From Mesaphorura yosii (Eukaryota; Arthropoda; Collembola; Poduromorpha; Tullbergiidae), in the NCBI GenBank assembly GCA_009869945.1, contig WIXG01000055.1, positions 124,001-188,000 on the forward strand: a DNA stretch of 64,000 nucleotides, given 5' to 3'. Made by a program: the position numbers and the translations under genes. Below, piece by piece: positions 10,270 to 22,223 of this stretch (position 1 is the stretch's first letter; each line of letters starts with the position of its first letter). Under the pieces are notes generated by a model. That model searched no databases. It was not told where the DNA came from and saw only the letters and a list, made by a program, of their open reading frames with translations.

Positions 10270-13200
10270 TTGACAAATCATCGCATTCGATCAAGTGAAA
10301 GAGAGTCTGAATCGATGGAAGAATCGACTACACTTCACTTGGACGAGAATCACTCTCGAATTCACTCGCGATCAGGTCGACTCGACCTCAGGTTTTCGAA
10401 TTCCGAATAACAAAGCAAGCGGAGGAAAACACAGGCAGATGTAGCGAATCGCGATGGCAAGGAGCAACTGTAGAATTTCCTGGCTCCTGGCTACGTGAGA
10501 CTCAAAATGGACGAATCTTGGCACTCGACCATTTGGCAGCGATCGTGCTCCTATCATTTATTTGCCCCTGCTGACTCAGCTATCCCAAAAGGATCTGCTC
10601 AAAGCCTGCGCTCTTGGTGTGCTCTTCCTATTTTTAAGGCGAGGTAATCCCAACATCTCTTCTCTGAGCTCCGTGCTTGAGCCAGAGTTCATTTGCTTCC
10701 TTCAAAATCTAAGCAAGTGTTCGAGCGGCTGAGTCACGCACGCAGAGGTCTCGATTCTCGCTGCTTTGGGCCATAAAACAGAAGACAGCACCATGAAATA
10801 ATTTACACATGGAATTATGAAAACACCAGTGAAATGTGGAAAGAACAGCAGTTTAAAAATAGACAAACAGAATGAGTGCCCTGACGCAAAATTAACAAAC
10901 TAAAATTATCATCTTGCCATATTTCAATTCGTGTTTCGATTGTTTCTCAAACATTAGCAAAGACTCATTCAATCACTCACGCACGCGTGAGCATCAGTTT
11001 TTGAAGCGCGAGGATAAACAAACCGGCAGCTCTGTTCGCACTTTTCTAACTCCTGCAATCGATTCCTGATTCCACAACGCACAAGTCACTCGTCTTCCTT
11101 GAGTTCACACGAGTTTTAGTCTCGGGACGGAAAAGTGATTCATTCATTGCTTGAGAAGACGAGGAGTAGTGAGTCATGAGTCAGGAATTGGCGCATCTGT
11201 GCGTAGACTTTTGAAGAGAGCACACCTTGGCTCGTGCTTAAAATAGAAACAAAGAGTGCGCAGATTCTCTTGTCCGCCTCGCTTCTGAATTGCTCGACGA
11301 AAACATGAATGACATGAAACATTCTCGTCCAAATGACTTGTCAACTCTGGCATCCCGAATTTTAATGAGAAATCTCTCTCCTCTCTCCTTATTAAATTAT
11401 AAAGGCCCGAGACAAAAGCCATTCTTGTCTTGTTCGTCAGATGTTGCCAAATGCGAGACGGATAAAATTTGCGCAATTTAATTTTTTTACAAAGCCAAAC
11501 TGTGCTGCTGACTCACCTTCTCTTCTCGAGAACCCGGCGAATCCGTCGGCGAAATCTCGCTCCTCAGACTTGCGAAAGTCCTTCGACGACCCGTACGACG
11601 AAGATCTCCGGTGCCCTGCATTCAAGCACGGAGGCATTGAGACATGTATTTGAGGCTGTTTCGGATGCGAGTGCAACAGCTGTTGGCGCGTTGGCTTACC
11701 CGACGGCGCGTCGGACCGTCCCCCACCCCGTCTCGCCACTTCTGCAGTGTCGCCGTCACCCTCCGCGCCCGAGCCGAGGCCGTACTGCGCGAGGTTTTGC
11801 TGGCTCAGAAATTGGTTGACGTCTGCAGAGTGCCGTTTGTAGAAGGGGTTTAATACTGGAACCCGCCGCACGATGACAGAAGCCTCGATTCCCTCGAACG
11901 GATTAGGTCCCTGCCGAAAGTGTGGATGTACACCTCCAGTGGCTCGGCCCACGTCTTCCTGTCCAAGATTCGGGTAGTCCGTGTCCGGGATGTCCACTTG
12001 GCCGTGGCCAGGCACGTAAGGATTGAAGACACTTGTTGACGTCGAAGGACGAGCGGGGTCTGGGCGCGCAAGTGGCGGGAACTCCGTGGGGCTGTTCACG
12101 GCTCGGTACGATGGACCCGACACGCGGTGGTTCCACCCCACAAAGCCTTGACTACCCTGGCCCCCCGAGAAGTGGGGCTGGTTTCCAGGAGTGAAGGGGT
12201 TTCTGCTCACGTTCACGGCGGCTTTCGGTTTGGGGCGAGTGCGTGGTTTCGGAGTGGGCGAGGAGCCACGATTGGGCGGCTCCTCCACTTGATTTTGACT
12301 AGGGTCGATCAGCTGCGGGGAGAGTCTGGTCGTGTGGGAGCCCGTGGGCGAACTCACGCTCAAGGAACTGAAGGCGATCGTGGGAGTAAGCGGCCGGGGC
12401 AGCTCAGAAGGCCTGTCATTGTTGGCCTGTGAAACCTAAGGAGAACCTCTACATTAACATGCATGTCATGAGAAGTGAGAAGAATTTTCATCTTGCAAGA
12501 CTCACGATGATGATGTCTTCGCTCTCGCCCGCAAACTCCCACGGGTTCTTATCGACTTCGACTTGCAAGGGCGTGAGCAGTGACTGATCCCGTTGCGTGT
12601 CGCGGTTTGCGAGGGTTGAATTGCTCGAGGAATTGCTCTCTCGTCTTTGGTACTCTGTACACAAATGGCAATTCATGGAAATTTCAAATTGTGGAAATGA
12701 AAGGCAATTTAGTCATTAGTCTCGTACCCGGTAGATCGTAACCGTCATTATCGTCCAATGACTCCGACACTTCGTTTTCGGTAGGAACGTCGACGCCCAG
12801 CGGCTGCTGACTGTAAACTTGTTTCGGGTAGCGGAGCTGTTCTTCCGCACCGGGGAAGAATTCAGACAAGTGAGACATTACTTGCACGACCTTCTCCATC
12901 GGAGGCCTCTGCGTCGGGTCCTTGAGCCAGCACCTGCTTACAACAACAATTATTCAATTATCATGCAAAATTAAACTGCGAAGCTGATTCTTTCACTATC
13001 TCGAGACTCACGCTGTCATCAGCCTTTCGATCGGCGGAGGGCAGTTGGCGATGAGCGGAGGGCGTTGTCCCTTGTGCACTGCCCACATTATTCGGAACGC
13101 CGGGCCGCCAATATCTGCACGGTGCCAAAATGAACAAATTGGAGCTTGAATAAAGCATGTTCAAGAATTGATGCTGCATTAAAAGTACCGTCGAAAGGTT

Positions 13201-14063
13201 TCCTTCGTGTGAGGAGCTGCCATAGAATCACGCCAAAACTGAAGACATCGCACTTCTCGGTGTAGTTCTGGCCTTCAAACACTTCCGGCGCCATCCACGC
13301 GGCCGACCCTTTCCCGTTCGTCATGTACGTTTGTTTATCACAGGCAGTTCCTACAAAACGAGTTTAAGTGTGCAGTTGAGATCCTTTCTTTCCACGCCAA
13401 TGCTTAAATCTTACCAAAGTCACAAATTTTCAGGACAGTTCCACCTTTAATCAGGAGCAAGTTTGGTGGTTTCAGGTCACGATGAATTAATGCTTTAGGT
13501 TTCATTCTGTGCAAGTAGGCCACACCACGAGCAGTCTGGAGCGCCCAACTGATTGCGTGAGCCGCCTTGTACTCCAGCCGCGGAGTTCCGTGAAGAACTG
13601 GGACCGAGTGTGTTCACGATTAGATTACTGCCTCCAGACTCAATACTCAAAGTCAGAAATTCAGCTTACCGTTGTACAGGGAGCCTCCTTCGGCGTACTC
13701 CATGACGAGACACACCGGATTCACACAGGCGCCGTACAGCTTCACAATGTTAGGGTGAGATACTCGAGACAGCTGACGAATTTCCACCGAAAACGCCTTC
13801 TTCTCCGACTCAGACTCGATTCTCTTAACTGCGACGTAGCGATCCCTCCATTTCCCCTTGTGTACCACTCCGAACGACCCTTTCCCCACAACCTGCGACC
13901 GGAAGCATGAGTATTACACGATACGACTTCAATAATTAAGAGCCGCAACTACCTGCAGGTCAGTGATCTCCCTGAAGTCAATTTGCTCCACAAAGCCCAG
14001 TGACGAGGGTTCGTAGGGGTCAAATTCGGAGATGGGTGACATTGGAGTCAACGGAGTGCCCAT
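9317..14063 (-). CDS. Tak1: MAP kinase kinase kinase TAK1 (MAP3K7)
   Basis: TAK1 is the cytoplasmic MAP3K that, with TAB proteins, activates JNK/p38 and NF-kB signalling in immunity and development. Eleven exons: 14063-13953, 13892-13670, 13597-13415, 13350-13189, 13114-13012, 12933-12728, 12654-12506, 12435-11517, 9890-9769, 9688-9533 and 9448-9317. Together they give 821 aa with every phase closing. Kinase marks: G-loop GKGSFGVV (residues 40-47), VAVK (Lys60), [14 protein letters not shown] and [13 protein letters not shown], all in TAK1-specific wording. A 306-codon linker exon (11517-12435) is Pro/Ser-rich. The last three exons match the TAK1 C-terminal coiled-coil that binds TAB2/3 ([32 protein letters not shown]). 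The ATG at 14063 is the first in-frame ATG. An optional 72-nt exon (10055-9984) is phase-compatible and would give 845 aa. A 1.6-kb intron separates linker and C-terminal exons. Confidence 0.95.
10282..11516 (-). other. Tak1 intron that may contain an internal promoter
   Basis: This is most of the long Tak1 intron between the linker exon and the C-terminal exons, far longer than its other introns (about 70-100 nt). If the short form is real, its promoter and leader lie here. A TATA-like TTAAAAATAG (minus strand) occurs near 10630. The minus-strand open frames of 61-100 codons show no domain and look like chance. Confidence 0.4.
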
Positions 14064-15054
14064 TCTGCAGCTGGGATCAGGACACGGCTGTCTCCGGATT
14101 CGGGCTCGGTAACTCAACAGCAAGCAGTCCCAACATCAAATTGGATAAAAAAGACACAAACTCAACGGCGGTGGCGGCTTGATCATCTGTCGCTTCGAAT
14201 TCAGGAACGATTAACGATTCCCCGAGCCTAAGCTAACAATTCAATGAACAATGGTCAGCTACTACAACACTTCACTTAATTTGACAGTTATTTTAGCAAA
14301 CTAACCCTTCTAAGGTTAACTTGAGGCCTTCATGCTGAAATATTAACCCGTTCAGTAGTACCCCGAATAACTAAATTCCTCCACGGGCTACCTTCTTAGT
14401 CGTTGGAGCGATCCTTTCATGCGTAGTCGTTTGTCACTTGGATTTCCGTCAATTGCGAATTGCTAATTATGCAACCCAGTCAGTGTTATTAAGACTGTAG
14501 TGCTATGTATTAGCAAGAGTTTCGAATATTTTGCGAGAATCTCTGCTGATGTGGACCACGTGTGTTGCGTAGAATGTGAAGGAAGACGATGTGATGCAAC
14601 TAAAGAATAATGCACAAGATTACAGCGTACGCGTACAAAATGAGGCACGTAAACGAAGTCTGACCATTAACACAAACGACCATTAACAATTCGCCTCAAT
14701 TTTCGTTGCTTACTTACTAGTCTCTAAGCTAGGGTACTAAGGATAATTCCACTTCATCACGTTCCACGGTTTATAATTTACAGAGAATTACGCAGAATTG
14801 GGAATCGAGTCCAAGTCTTGTTGTACCCGACCGATACAATACTCGACCACCTCCACCGGAAGCGGCAGAGATAACGGGCTCGTATCTCAGAAACAACTCT
14901 GGGCGATGTTTATTCAGACGAGAGCACCTGAAGCGCTCGCGAATTCACTTTCAGGTCTTAGTTAAGGTGGATCTCAGTTTTATTTCAGTGAACCCGTATA
15001 AATGCGGTGCAGATGCACAAATTGAGCACAAAAGATAGGAGTTACGAGCTGCAT
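14064..15054. other. Tak1 leader/promoter and 3' end of the first serpin-like gene
   Basis: The right part holds the 3' UTR of the serpin-like gene at 15055, with AATAAA on the minus strand at 14984-14979, about 75 nt past its stop. The left part holds the Tak1 promoter and leader; the open frame continues upstream of the Tak1 ATG to 14123 without another ATG. No further gene is supported. Confidence 0.45.
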
Positions 15055-16705
15055 TTACAAGCATTTGAGGTACGCCAATTCCTTTAGCATTCCGAACACG
15101 GTTGACTTGGGCTTGCTATCGCTGGTTGGGGGCTTCTTGAGGGACTCCACCGATCCAGAGAACAGCACTCCGAGGTTGACGTCGACCACGGAGAAGGTGA
15201 AGGGGCGGTTGAACACGAGCACCTTCTCGGCACTGTCGTTGGTAGATGGCTGCTCTTTCTCGTGAGGCAGGTCACCCATCATCGGCGGCGGCTGCTCCAT
15301 CTCCTTGTTCTTCGCGGCGGCTGAAGGAGCCTTGGCAGCGGCCTCCTTGAACGAGGCTGCGTTGTTCACCTGAGAGCCTGAGATCGAGACCGCCTCGAAC
15401 TTGCTCGCATCCAGCGAGACGAAAGTGATGTCGTCCAGCAGCTGCATGAACGACTCCTCCTTCTTAAAGTCGCAGTTTGGACTTCCGCCCTGTGAACAGA
15501 GCAATAATAATAGTTAATTTAAGCTCTTTTGTGCTGGCGGAGGTTAAAGAACTTACAAATTCCACTTCGCGTGCGGTGTATTTGAAGACGGGCAGTTGGA
15601 GCCTCACTTGAGTGCTGTTGCTCATCTTCGGCGGTGTCGAGCCCGGCTCCTTCGACAGCTTTGACTCGTCGATTTTGTTGGGGAGAATGAACGAAATGAA
15701 TCGCTTTCCGTTCTGGAAGGGAATCGTGACTTCTGTGGACTCGACCGACTCAATGAGGCTGAAGATGCCCTTCAGCTCCAACGCCTCAGCCGGCTCCGCA
15801 TCGCCTCCGAACTTCATACTCTCAATCTTCTTGGGTTCCTGCGCACACAACACGAAAGTAAAACTCAACGATTTGCCTGCGATCACCCGGAGTGCCCGTC
15901 TCAACTTCAACTTACAACAGGCCAGGATTCGGTGATGTGGACGGTGTCCACAAGGAGCGCCTTGGCGGCCGGGTTCAGTGTGAATCCCTCCGGAATGTAC
16001 GCCTCCTCCAGCGGACTGGTCAGCTTCTCCTTCAGGCCCGAGTTGATCTTCGTGATGGTCGCTGGGTCCTGGAGGTCCGCCTTGATCAGCTCAACGTGCA
16101 GTTTGGTGAGAATGTCAGTCATTTTGACCTCCTCCGAGCTGTACAGCTGACTTGTGAGGACAAGATCGCGCTCGTTCTGAAACCCAACGCAAGCATGCAG
16201 TCAATCAGCCCAACTTGGTCAGCCCCTCCTCAAGCCTTCGTCTTCCTCTTACTTACCTTGTCCAGGGTTCCAACCAGCAGCTCGTAGGCGTGAGGAATGT
16301 TTTTGGGCGAGTGCTGAAGGAACTTGTCAAAGAGAGGAAACGCGATGGGGCCCGAGAGCGGTTGCTCCTTCAGAATGGCCAGGTGGTGGACCAGACCCAG
16401 CACCGAAGTGACGATGACGCCCTCGGGTAGCCCCATCGGAGGGTTCCGGAGCGTGTCGTTGATGAGAGCCTCCTGCAACAAGTACAGCACACGTTTCAGT
16501 AATGCGGACGCCTTCAATTGGAAGACTGAACTGCATGAAGGTGGCTTACTGAATAAATCTCGCTGACTCCCATCGTGAAGTTGAAGTACGACTCCGCCAG
16601 GTGAAACTGCTCTTGTGTTGGCGCAGGCTCCACAGAAAAAACACTGGGAAGCAGGCAGACCAACAATACTGCCAGGCATTTTGTGACCAGACGTGGAGGT
16701 TCCAT
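15055..16705 (-). CDS. Divergent secreted serpin-like protein A
   Basis: Five exons (16705-16550, 16472-16257, 16176-15916, 15838-15557, 15489-15055), all joined in phase 0, give 449 aa. A signal peptide is clear (KCLAVLLVCLLPSVFSVEP). The C-terminus shows the serpin end strands, FNRPFTFSVVDVNLGVLFSG, comparable to the canonical pattern FxADHPFLFFIRxxxTGxxLFxGxV. The hinge region is not canonical (FEAVSISGSQVNNAAS in place of a Glu-Gly-Thr-Glu-Ala-Ala run). It is followed by an Ala/Lys/Pro/Glu-rich stretch of about 50 residues before the end strands, longer than a normal reactive loop. It is a paralog of the genes at 17550 and 20176. Likely an extracellular serpin that is non-inhibitory or uses an unusual loop. 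The family call rests on fold motifs, not on a search. Confidence 0.78.
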
Positions 16706-17549
16706 CTTTGACAAAATTTAAAACGCCAAAAACTAAAAGGGTTGCTGTAATTATAACTCAGTGTCAGCCGAAAGAAACAGCAGATGAAATGAATGGCTGT
16801 GACTGTGACAACAAAGGCATTGTGCCTGCTGTATTTATACCGGTAAGCCGAGCCCAGCTAATTTGGAGTGACACCTCAACATTTTAGCATTCAGCCTCTG
16901 CGTTATTAAGTTGCGTTTATTTTGTTTCAGTACCTGCAGCTTCCCTTGTTCACATGTCGTAGATGTACCTGACCAAGTAAATGATGAGCGTATTTTCCAG
17001 AGAAATCTCGTCGTCGCGTCGCCAGGCTGCCTGTTCTATTTTCACGCACGGATTTCCATGCTAAAAGTAGAGCCATGCTAAGCCAAATACTAAATTAAAA
17101 CTGCACCTGAACTAAGGCATTCGAAGCACTCGCTATCGCTGTCTATTTCCACTGAATAATTAACACATTTACCTCATAACCTTAACCCGCACAAAAGACA
17201 GTTGAATGAGTACATCCGCCTTTCCAGCGAACAGTCAACAGATTTCGCAATGCTGACCATTAATTCCCCATTATTCAAACTTTGAATCGACTTTCATGGT
17301 CAGTGCTCATAAAATATGCATTTGCATTTGCACATTACGCAAACTCCATGCAGCCGCAGTGTAGTTAAGCAAAGGGTCAGCAGCCTTGGAGTGCCGAGTA
17401 GTCAAATATTTAATTCTCGGAAGCAAACACACGTTTCGGTGACCTCAACTTAATTATCGTATTCGTAGCGTAGCCGTAATTAAGAAAATTACTGATTACA
17501 CTTTGAGTCATCCTCTTCGCCGCTGCTGCCCATCTGCCTGCACAGGAAT
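16706..17549. other. Promoter region of serpin-like A and 3' flank of B
   Basis: Apart from the TATA box at 16832-16839, this is AT-rich spacer. A tandem ATGCATTTGCATTTGCA run near 17316-17332 contains one ATTTGCAT octamer (17320-17327). No coding region is supported. Confidence 0.45.
16832..16839 (-). promoter_or_regulatory. TATA box of serpin-like A
   Basis: TATAAATA on the minus strand, 127-134 nt upstream of the A start codon. It predicts a transcription start near 16805 and a leader of about 100 nt. The same octamer stands upstream of serpin-like C. Confidence 0.6.
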
Positions 17550-19327
17550 TTAGTTTTTACACAACAAGAAGGGCTTCATGAAGTCTTGCGCCACGACAGA
17601 GTTGCCGCTGCTGTCATCGCTGGACGTCGGGAAGAGCACGCCGCCAGTGACAAGCGGCCCCACGCTCACGTCCTCCAGCGACCAGAAGAAGGGCTGATCA
17701 AACACGGCCATGATGGCCTCCAGCGGCTCCCCAACTGGAATCTGCTTCGCTGCGTCCTCGTTCGGTCTCGTCGTTTCCGGAGCCTCGTCGTCCGGACTTC
17801 TGCGGCGTCGACCCTCCTGCCCCTGCTTGTGGCTGCCAATGTTCTTAGTTCCTGAGAGACAAACAGACAAAAGGGTCTAGAAGGTTTCGGAGTAAAGACT
17901 CGGATTGAGGCCTCATTCATTTTGCATTTTCCTACCCGTAATTGTCTGGAGTGCCAGCTTGTCCGTGTTGAACTCGATGTAGCTCAGCTGTCCAAACTGC
18001 TCCATAAAGTTTGTCCGGGCTCCGGCCGTCACTTGCGGCGTTGGGCAGAGTGTTTTGTTGAGGCCCATCTGTACCCAAAGACAACTCTTGAAGGTTGACA
18101 ACAAAGACCCGATCGCCCACACGTTAGCTGAGCCGCTTACCTCCTTGAGTCGAGGAATGACGGCGCCCCCAACCAACTGCCTCAGCACCGGAATTTGAAT
18201 GTTCATGAACTTCCTCGTCCATTCGCCCTCCTCCACGCCTGCCCTCACACGCACAAAGTCATTCCACAGTTTGTTGATGGAGTCAGCCCACTCGGCCGGA
18301 GTGTGCCCAGACTTGAGGAGCTCCACGTAGTGAATGTTTGACTTGACGAACACCAACTTCTTCCTCCCGCCCTGCAATAATTAATAGTTTGAATTAAGAA
18401 ATCAGCCTGAAGCCGCTTTCGACCGCCTCCTTCTTACGGGGAGCGGAACTCTGGCGAGAAGGAAGTTGTCTTTCCGGGCCAGCTCATAGAATCCCTCGGT
18501 GACCATGAACTGGACCACTTCCGTCTTGTTGAGCGAGAAGAAGTTGGCCGTCTCTTGCAGGAGCGTCCACGGCTTGGACCACGAATTTTGGTATTCAAAG
18601 ACGTTGACCAAATACTCTCCAGCAAGCTGCTCCCGAGGCAACCCTGCGACAGGCACACGCACAAAAATCAAAGAGTTTGAGTATCAATGCTTCCATGTTG
18701 TCAAATTGCAAGCAAACCTTCACTCTGGAAGAACGGCACAGGCATTTTGATGCTCGTCTTTCGCTGAACTTCCGCGTTGATAAAGTCGACGTAGGCCTTC
18801 AGGTCTTTGGTCATGTCGACGAGATTGACGAAGGTACTCAGCTTGCCCAGCCCGGGTGACAGGACCACGTCCTCCTCCTGCGTGTAGAGCGTGCTCGAAA
18901 TGCGCGTGTCACCGTCCTGATTAAATACTCGAATCACGATCGCCCGAATTGACTATGACTCTTTTCTCAACTATCTTACGTCTGTCAACTTCTTAAGAAG
19001 GGCCCTGTACGCGGCCGTGATTTTGTGACAGCCGATCCTGAGCACGTCTTCGATTCCTGAGGAGGACACGTTCAGCACGACGTTCTCGTTGACGACCGCG
19101 AGGGTCTGTCCGATTCCGAACTGGCCGACGACGAGGAGGTCCTGTGCTGCGAAGGGCTGCTCCTCCGCCAGGGCGCTCGCGTACTCGCCGTACTTCGCCA
19201 CCACCTCCGCCGGGGAGAGCGGCAGGTACTTGGGGTCGTACGCAGAGCGCTCGAGGCTCAGCCCCCACGCTCGCTCCTCCACGCCGAGTAACAACCCGAA
19301 AATCAGCACCAAGACCACCTTCATCAT
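17550..19327 (-). CDS. Divergent secreted serpin-like protein B with RRRR in the reactive-loop exon
   Basis: Six exons (19327-18980, 18916-18718, 18643-18438, 18371-18141, 18068-17936, 17851-17550) give 472 aa. Signal peptide: MMKVVLVLIFGLLLGVEERA. The C-terminal serpin strands read FDQPFFWSLEDVSVGPLVTG. The last exon begins at the reactive-loop position and carries a basic site, GQEGRRRRSPDDE, inside a polar stretch of about 60 residues. RRRR followed by Ser fits a proprotein-convertase (furin-type) target. The hinge (KLALQTITGTKN) is not canonical. The first three intron positions match gene C, and exon 2 is 199 nt in both; B has an extra intron at the loop. It could be a convertase-directed serpin, a substrate cleaved in the loop, or a non-inhibitory relative. 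Confidence 0.78.
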
Positions 19328-20175
19328 GGACAAAGGCAAAGGTCACTTGCTCTATGAACTCTGTCCAGCGCCAACCAAATTGTAGAACGGCGATTGGCGA
19401 ATTCACGACAGGCTGATTAACAAATTCGATCCAAGCCTCAAGACGACCAGCGAACAATGAATGAATGAAGACAAACACTTTTCAAGAACGCAGAAGAGAA
19501 GAATGAGAATGATGAATAATTTTCAGAATTAATGAGAATTTCCATCTCGCTGCTTGCTCTGAACGCTCAACGCTGCTTTTTTGCTCAGTCTGTTAATCAT
19601 ACCGCCGCCGTTTTACTGCCTCTGCCTGCCACTGCCTTCGTGACAACCAGAAATGCTTCAGAGCCGTACTTCAAAAGTAATGGGCATGGAATGGCATGAG
19701 GTAATGCGGCAAGTGTCTATTTTCAGCCACAGCCAGCATTTGGTCACCCAAACAGAAATATGAAAGAGACGACTCCTGAAGATTTGCGACACGACATGAC
19801 GATGAGATTCAAGTTAATTCATTGCATTGCGGTTGTCCTTCTCCTTCGTTCGTGAGCTCATCTGCCGTATCACTTCAATCACGCAATTGTTCCAATGCTA
19901 ATTAATACGGCAGTCTGACTCACGTCACGCTACTATCACTTTGGTTGAGTTGTTGATATGATAATAAATTATCAGTCCGTGAATACAAGCGCAGATCTTT
20001 CTCAGTCTGCCCCAAAAGACGCAATTTGGCTTTGGTCATCCTCTTTAGCAAAGCGAAGAGTAGGCTTTTATTGAGTTCGACTGGTCAACAGCGATGCTAC
20101 AATTCATAAAATTATTCAGTCAGTCAGGCGCACCTCAAAATTGGAAGCTCCATCGTCCATCGACGGAGTCTGAAA
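19328..20175. other. Spacer between serpin-like B and C
   Basis: Contains the promoter of B (no TATA box seen) and the 3' UTR of C, with AATAAA on the minus strand at 20072-20067, about 105 nt past the C stop. No coding region is supported. Confidence 0.45.
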
Positions 20176-21989
20176 CTAATTTTCTGCGTACTCGCATGAC
20201 CAGTGCGCGCGACTCTGCAGACTCTCAAACTGGCTGATCTGCTCCGGGAGCAGCGCGTCCTGTGGTCGCTCGAAGGAGAGCACCGAGCCAAAGAAGAGCG
20301 GCCCCGCCTGGTCGTCGTGCACGTACCAGAAGAACGGCTCGTCGAAGCGGATATGGGAGGGCTGCTCCAACGCCGAGTCGGCGGACGAGTCTTCCTTGTA
20401 GCTCGGCGCCTTCGGGTAGGTGTGCTTGGTGAAGTACCACTCGGGCTTCGAGCGGTGCGTTTTCTGGAACCTCTGCTTGGAGGTTCTTGCTGGCCCGTCC
20501 CAGGCGACTCGTGCAGACTCCACCGCGATGTACTGTAAGTGGTCAAAGGCCGGGTTCCTGCTCAGAGCGACGCCCGTCGCGGACGCCACCGTGACTTCGC
20601 TCGCGTCGACTTTGATGAACGTCCGCTGAGAAATCTTCTGCAGAACGTTTTCGTGGGAGGGTTTCGTGTTGCAGAAGATGTTTCGGGCGTCCATCTGAAA
20701 GAAATCAGCATCATCGTCAGTCAGATGGGCTAACTTAGCCAGTTAGCTGAGCTAGCTAGCTTAGTTAGTTAGCTTAGTTAGACTGTGGTCCATTGACTCT
20801 ATTGGTCCACCTCACCTTTTTAAGAGCTTCCATGGGCGTTCCGAAGAGGCTGAAGTTGAGTGCCGGGAGCTCGACGGTCATCTCTCGGGTACTGGGCCAA
20901 CCTTGCGGGGAATTTTCAAGACTGTGCTTCAGGTCGTCCCGGGTAACTTGGTTGATGCTGAACTTTGGCCGCACAATCACAAACAGTTTGTTGCCCTCCT
21001 GAACAAGACAAGACAACATTGAGTCCAGCATTAAACCATCGCATCGCATCGTGGCTTCATTAAACTGAATCACGAGTTATCGTTACTTTACTTGAGTTTA
21101 GCTTACGTTCAGCGGGATGCCGACGGACAAGAAGCGTTCGTTTTCGTGAACCCCAACCAGGCCGCTGTACGAAAGAAACTCTGGCCGGGCAGAGTCTCGG
21201 CCGAAAGGCTGCGGTCCAATGCCGCGGAGCCTCGCCCCGGCGTGCCAGCGGTCGGAGAACGTCAGCGTGTTCACGAAGATGGCACGGCTATCATTTCCAG
21301 CTCCGTCTGCGGAATATAACACGAGATTGGCCAAATTATTCGCCAGTCATGACTTTCACCAAGCCTTTGTCGATCTTACCGAAAGGGATCAGCTCGCCCT
21401 CGCCGAACAGATTGCCAAACGACTCGATGCCGATCTGCGTGTTGGCGATGATCGGGGCGTTTGTCTCCCAGTCCTCCGTGACTCTCGTGACGCGGGTGCC
21501 CAGCTCCGTGAGCCCCGCCGACAGCTCCACCTCGCTCTCAGGTGTGTAGATGTTCGAAAAGCTGAACGTGTTGCGATCCTTCAAAAGAAAAGACGACAGA
21601 GTAAGCAACCGTCTCCCAGCAGGGAATTGGAAATTGCTAGCATTATCACTGAATACCTTTTCCTGGAGAAGTTTGTCCAGCTGGGAGTACGCCTCGGTGA
21701 TCTGGTTCGAGGCCAGGCGGAGGGAAATCTCAAAAGAGTCCTTGGAAGGCACCCGCCAGAAAGACTGCTCGTTGAGGATCGCCAGCAGATGGCCGACACC
21801 GTACGGCGTGATGGCGGACGCCTGCACGAAGTTCTGGTTGCTCGATTGCCTGTACAGGTGCGGGTTGACGGTGAGCAGATCGGCCGAGAACTGCTGGAAA
21901 GCCTTCAGGGGCTTCGTGCTCGTTGGGTGGCAGGACACGAAACCGCCGAGGGCTGCAAGCGCCAGAATCAAAAAATTGGAAAGATACAT
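20176..21989 (-). CDS. Divergent secreted serpin-like protein C
   Basis: Five exons (21989-21657, 21578-21380, 21306-21107, 20998-20816, 20694-20176) give 477 aa. Signal peptide: MYLSNFLILALAALGGFVSC. The N-terminal core matches its paralogs (ASAITPYGVGHLLAILNEQ here, VIVTSVLGLVHHLAILKEQ in A). The shutter-like segment is DSRAIFVNTLTFSDRWH. The end strands are FDEPFFWYVHDDQAGPLFFG, followed by an extra tail of about 38 residues with one Cys. Between a degenerate hinge (DASEVTVASATGVAL) and the end strands lie about 85 residues, roughly 50 more than in a typical reactive loop. Probably extracellular; inhibitory activity is doubtful. Confidence 0.78.
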
Positions 21990-22215
21990 CCTCGCTTATA
22001 AAACTTCGCTCGCTCGTTCGTAGAAAGTTGAAAGAGAAATGCACTATCCTTCCTTCTCTTCTTGAAGTCTTTGACCAACTCGCAGATGCATCGTCGAACG
22101 ACGAGTTTTTATCTGAAAAGTTACGCCAGTTAGACGGCAGCGCAGTTGTCAGACGAGCGACGAACCTGACAAAAAGTGAGGCAGGGAGATGACGGATAAT
22201 TAAAACCAGTTTTGG

Positions 22216-22223
22216 TATTTATA
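22216..22223 (-). promoter_or_regulatory. TATA box of serpin-like C
   Basis: TATAAATA on the minus strand about 230 nt upstream of the C start codon, predicting transcription start near 22190. It is identical to the box of serpin-like A. Confidence 0.5.

Noticed and set aside
21219-22001. 260-codon plus-strand frame antisense to serpin-like C
   Set aside because: Low-information Arg/Leu-rich translation that crosses three real introns of the opposite gene.
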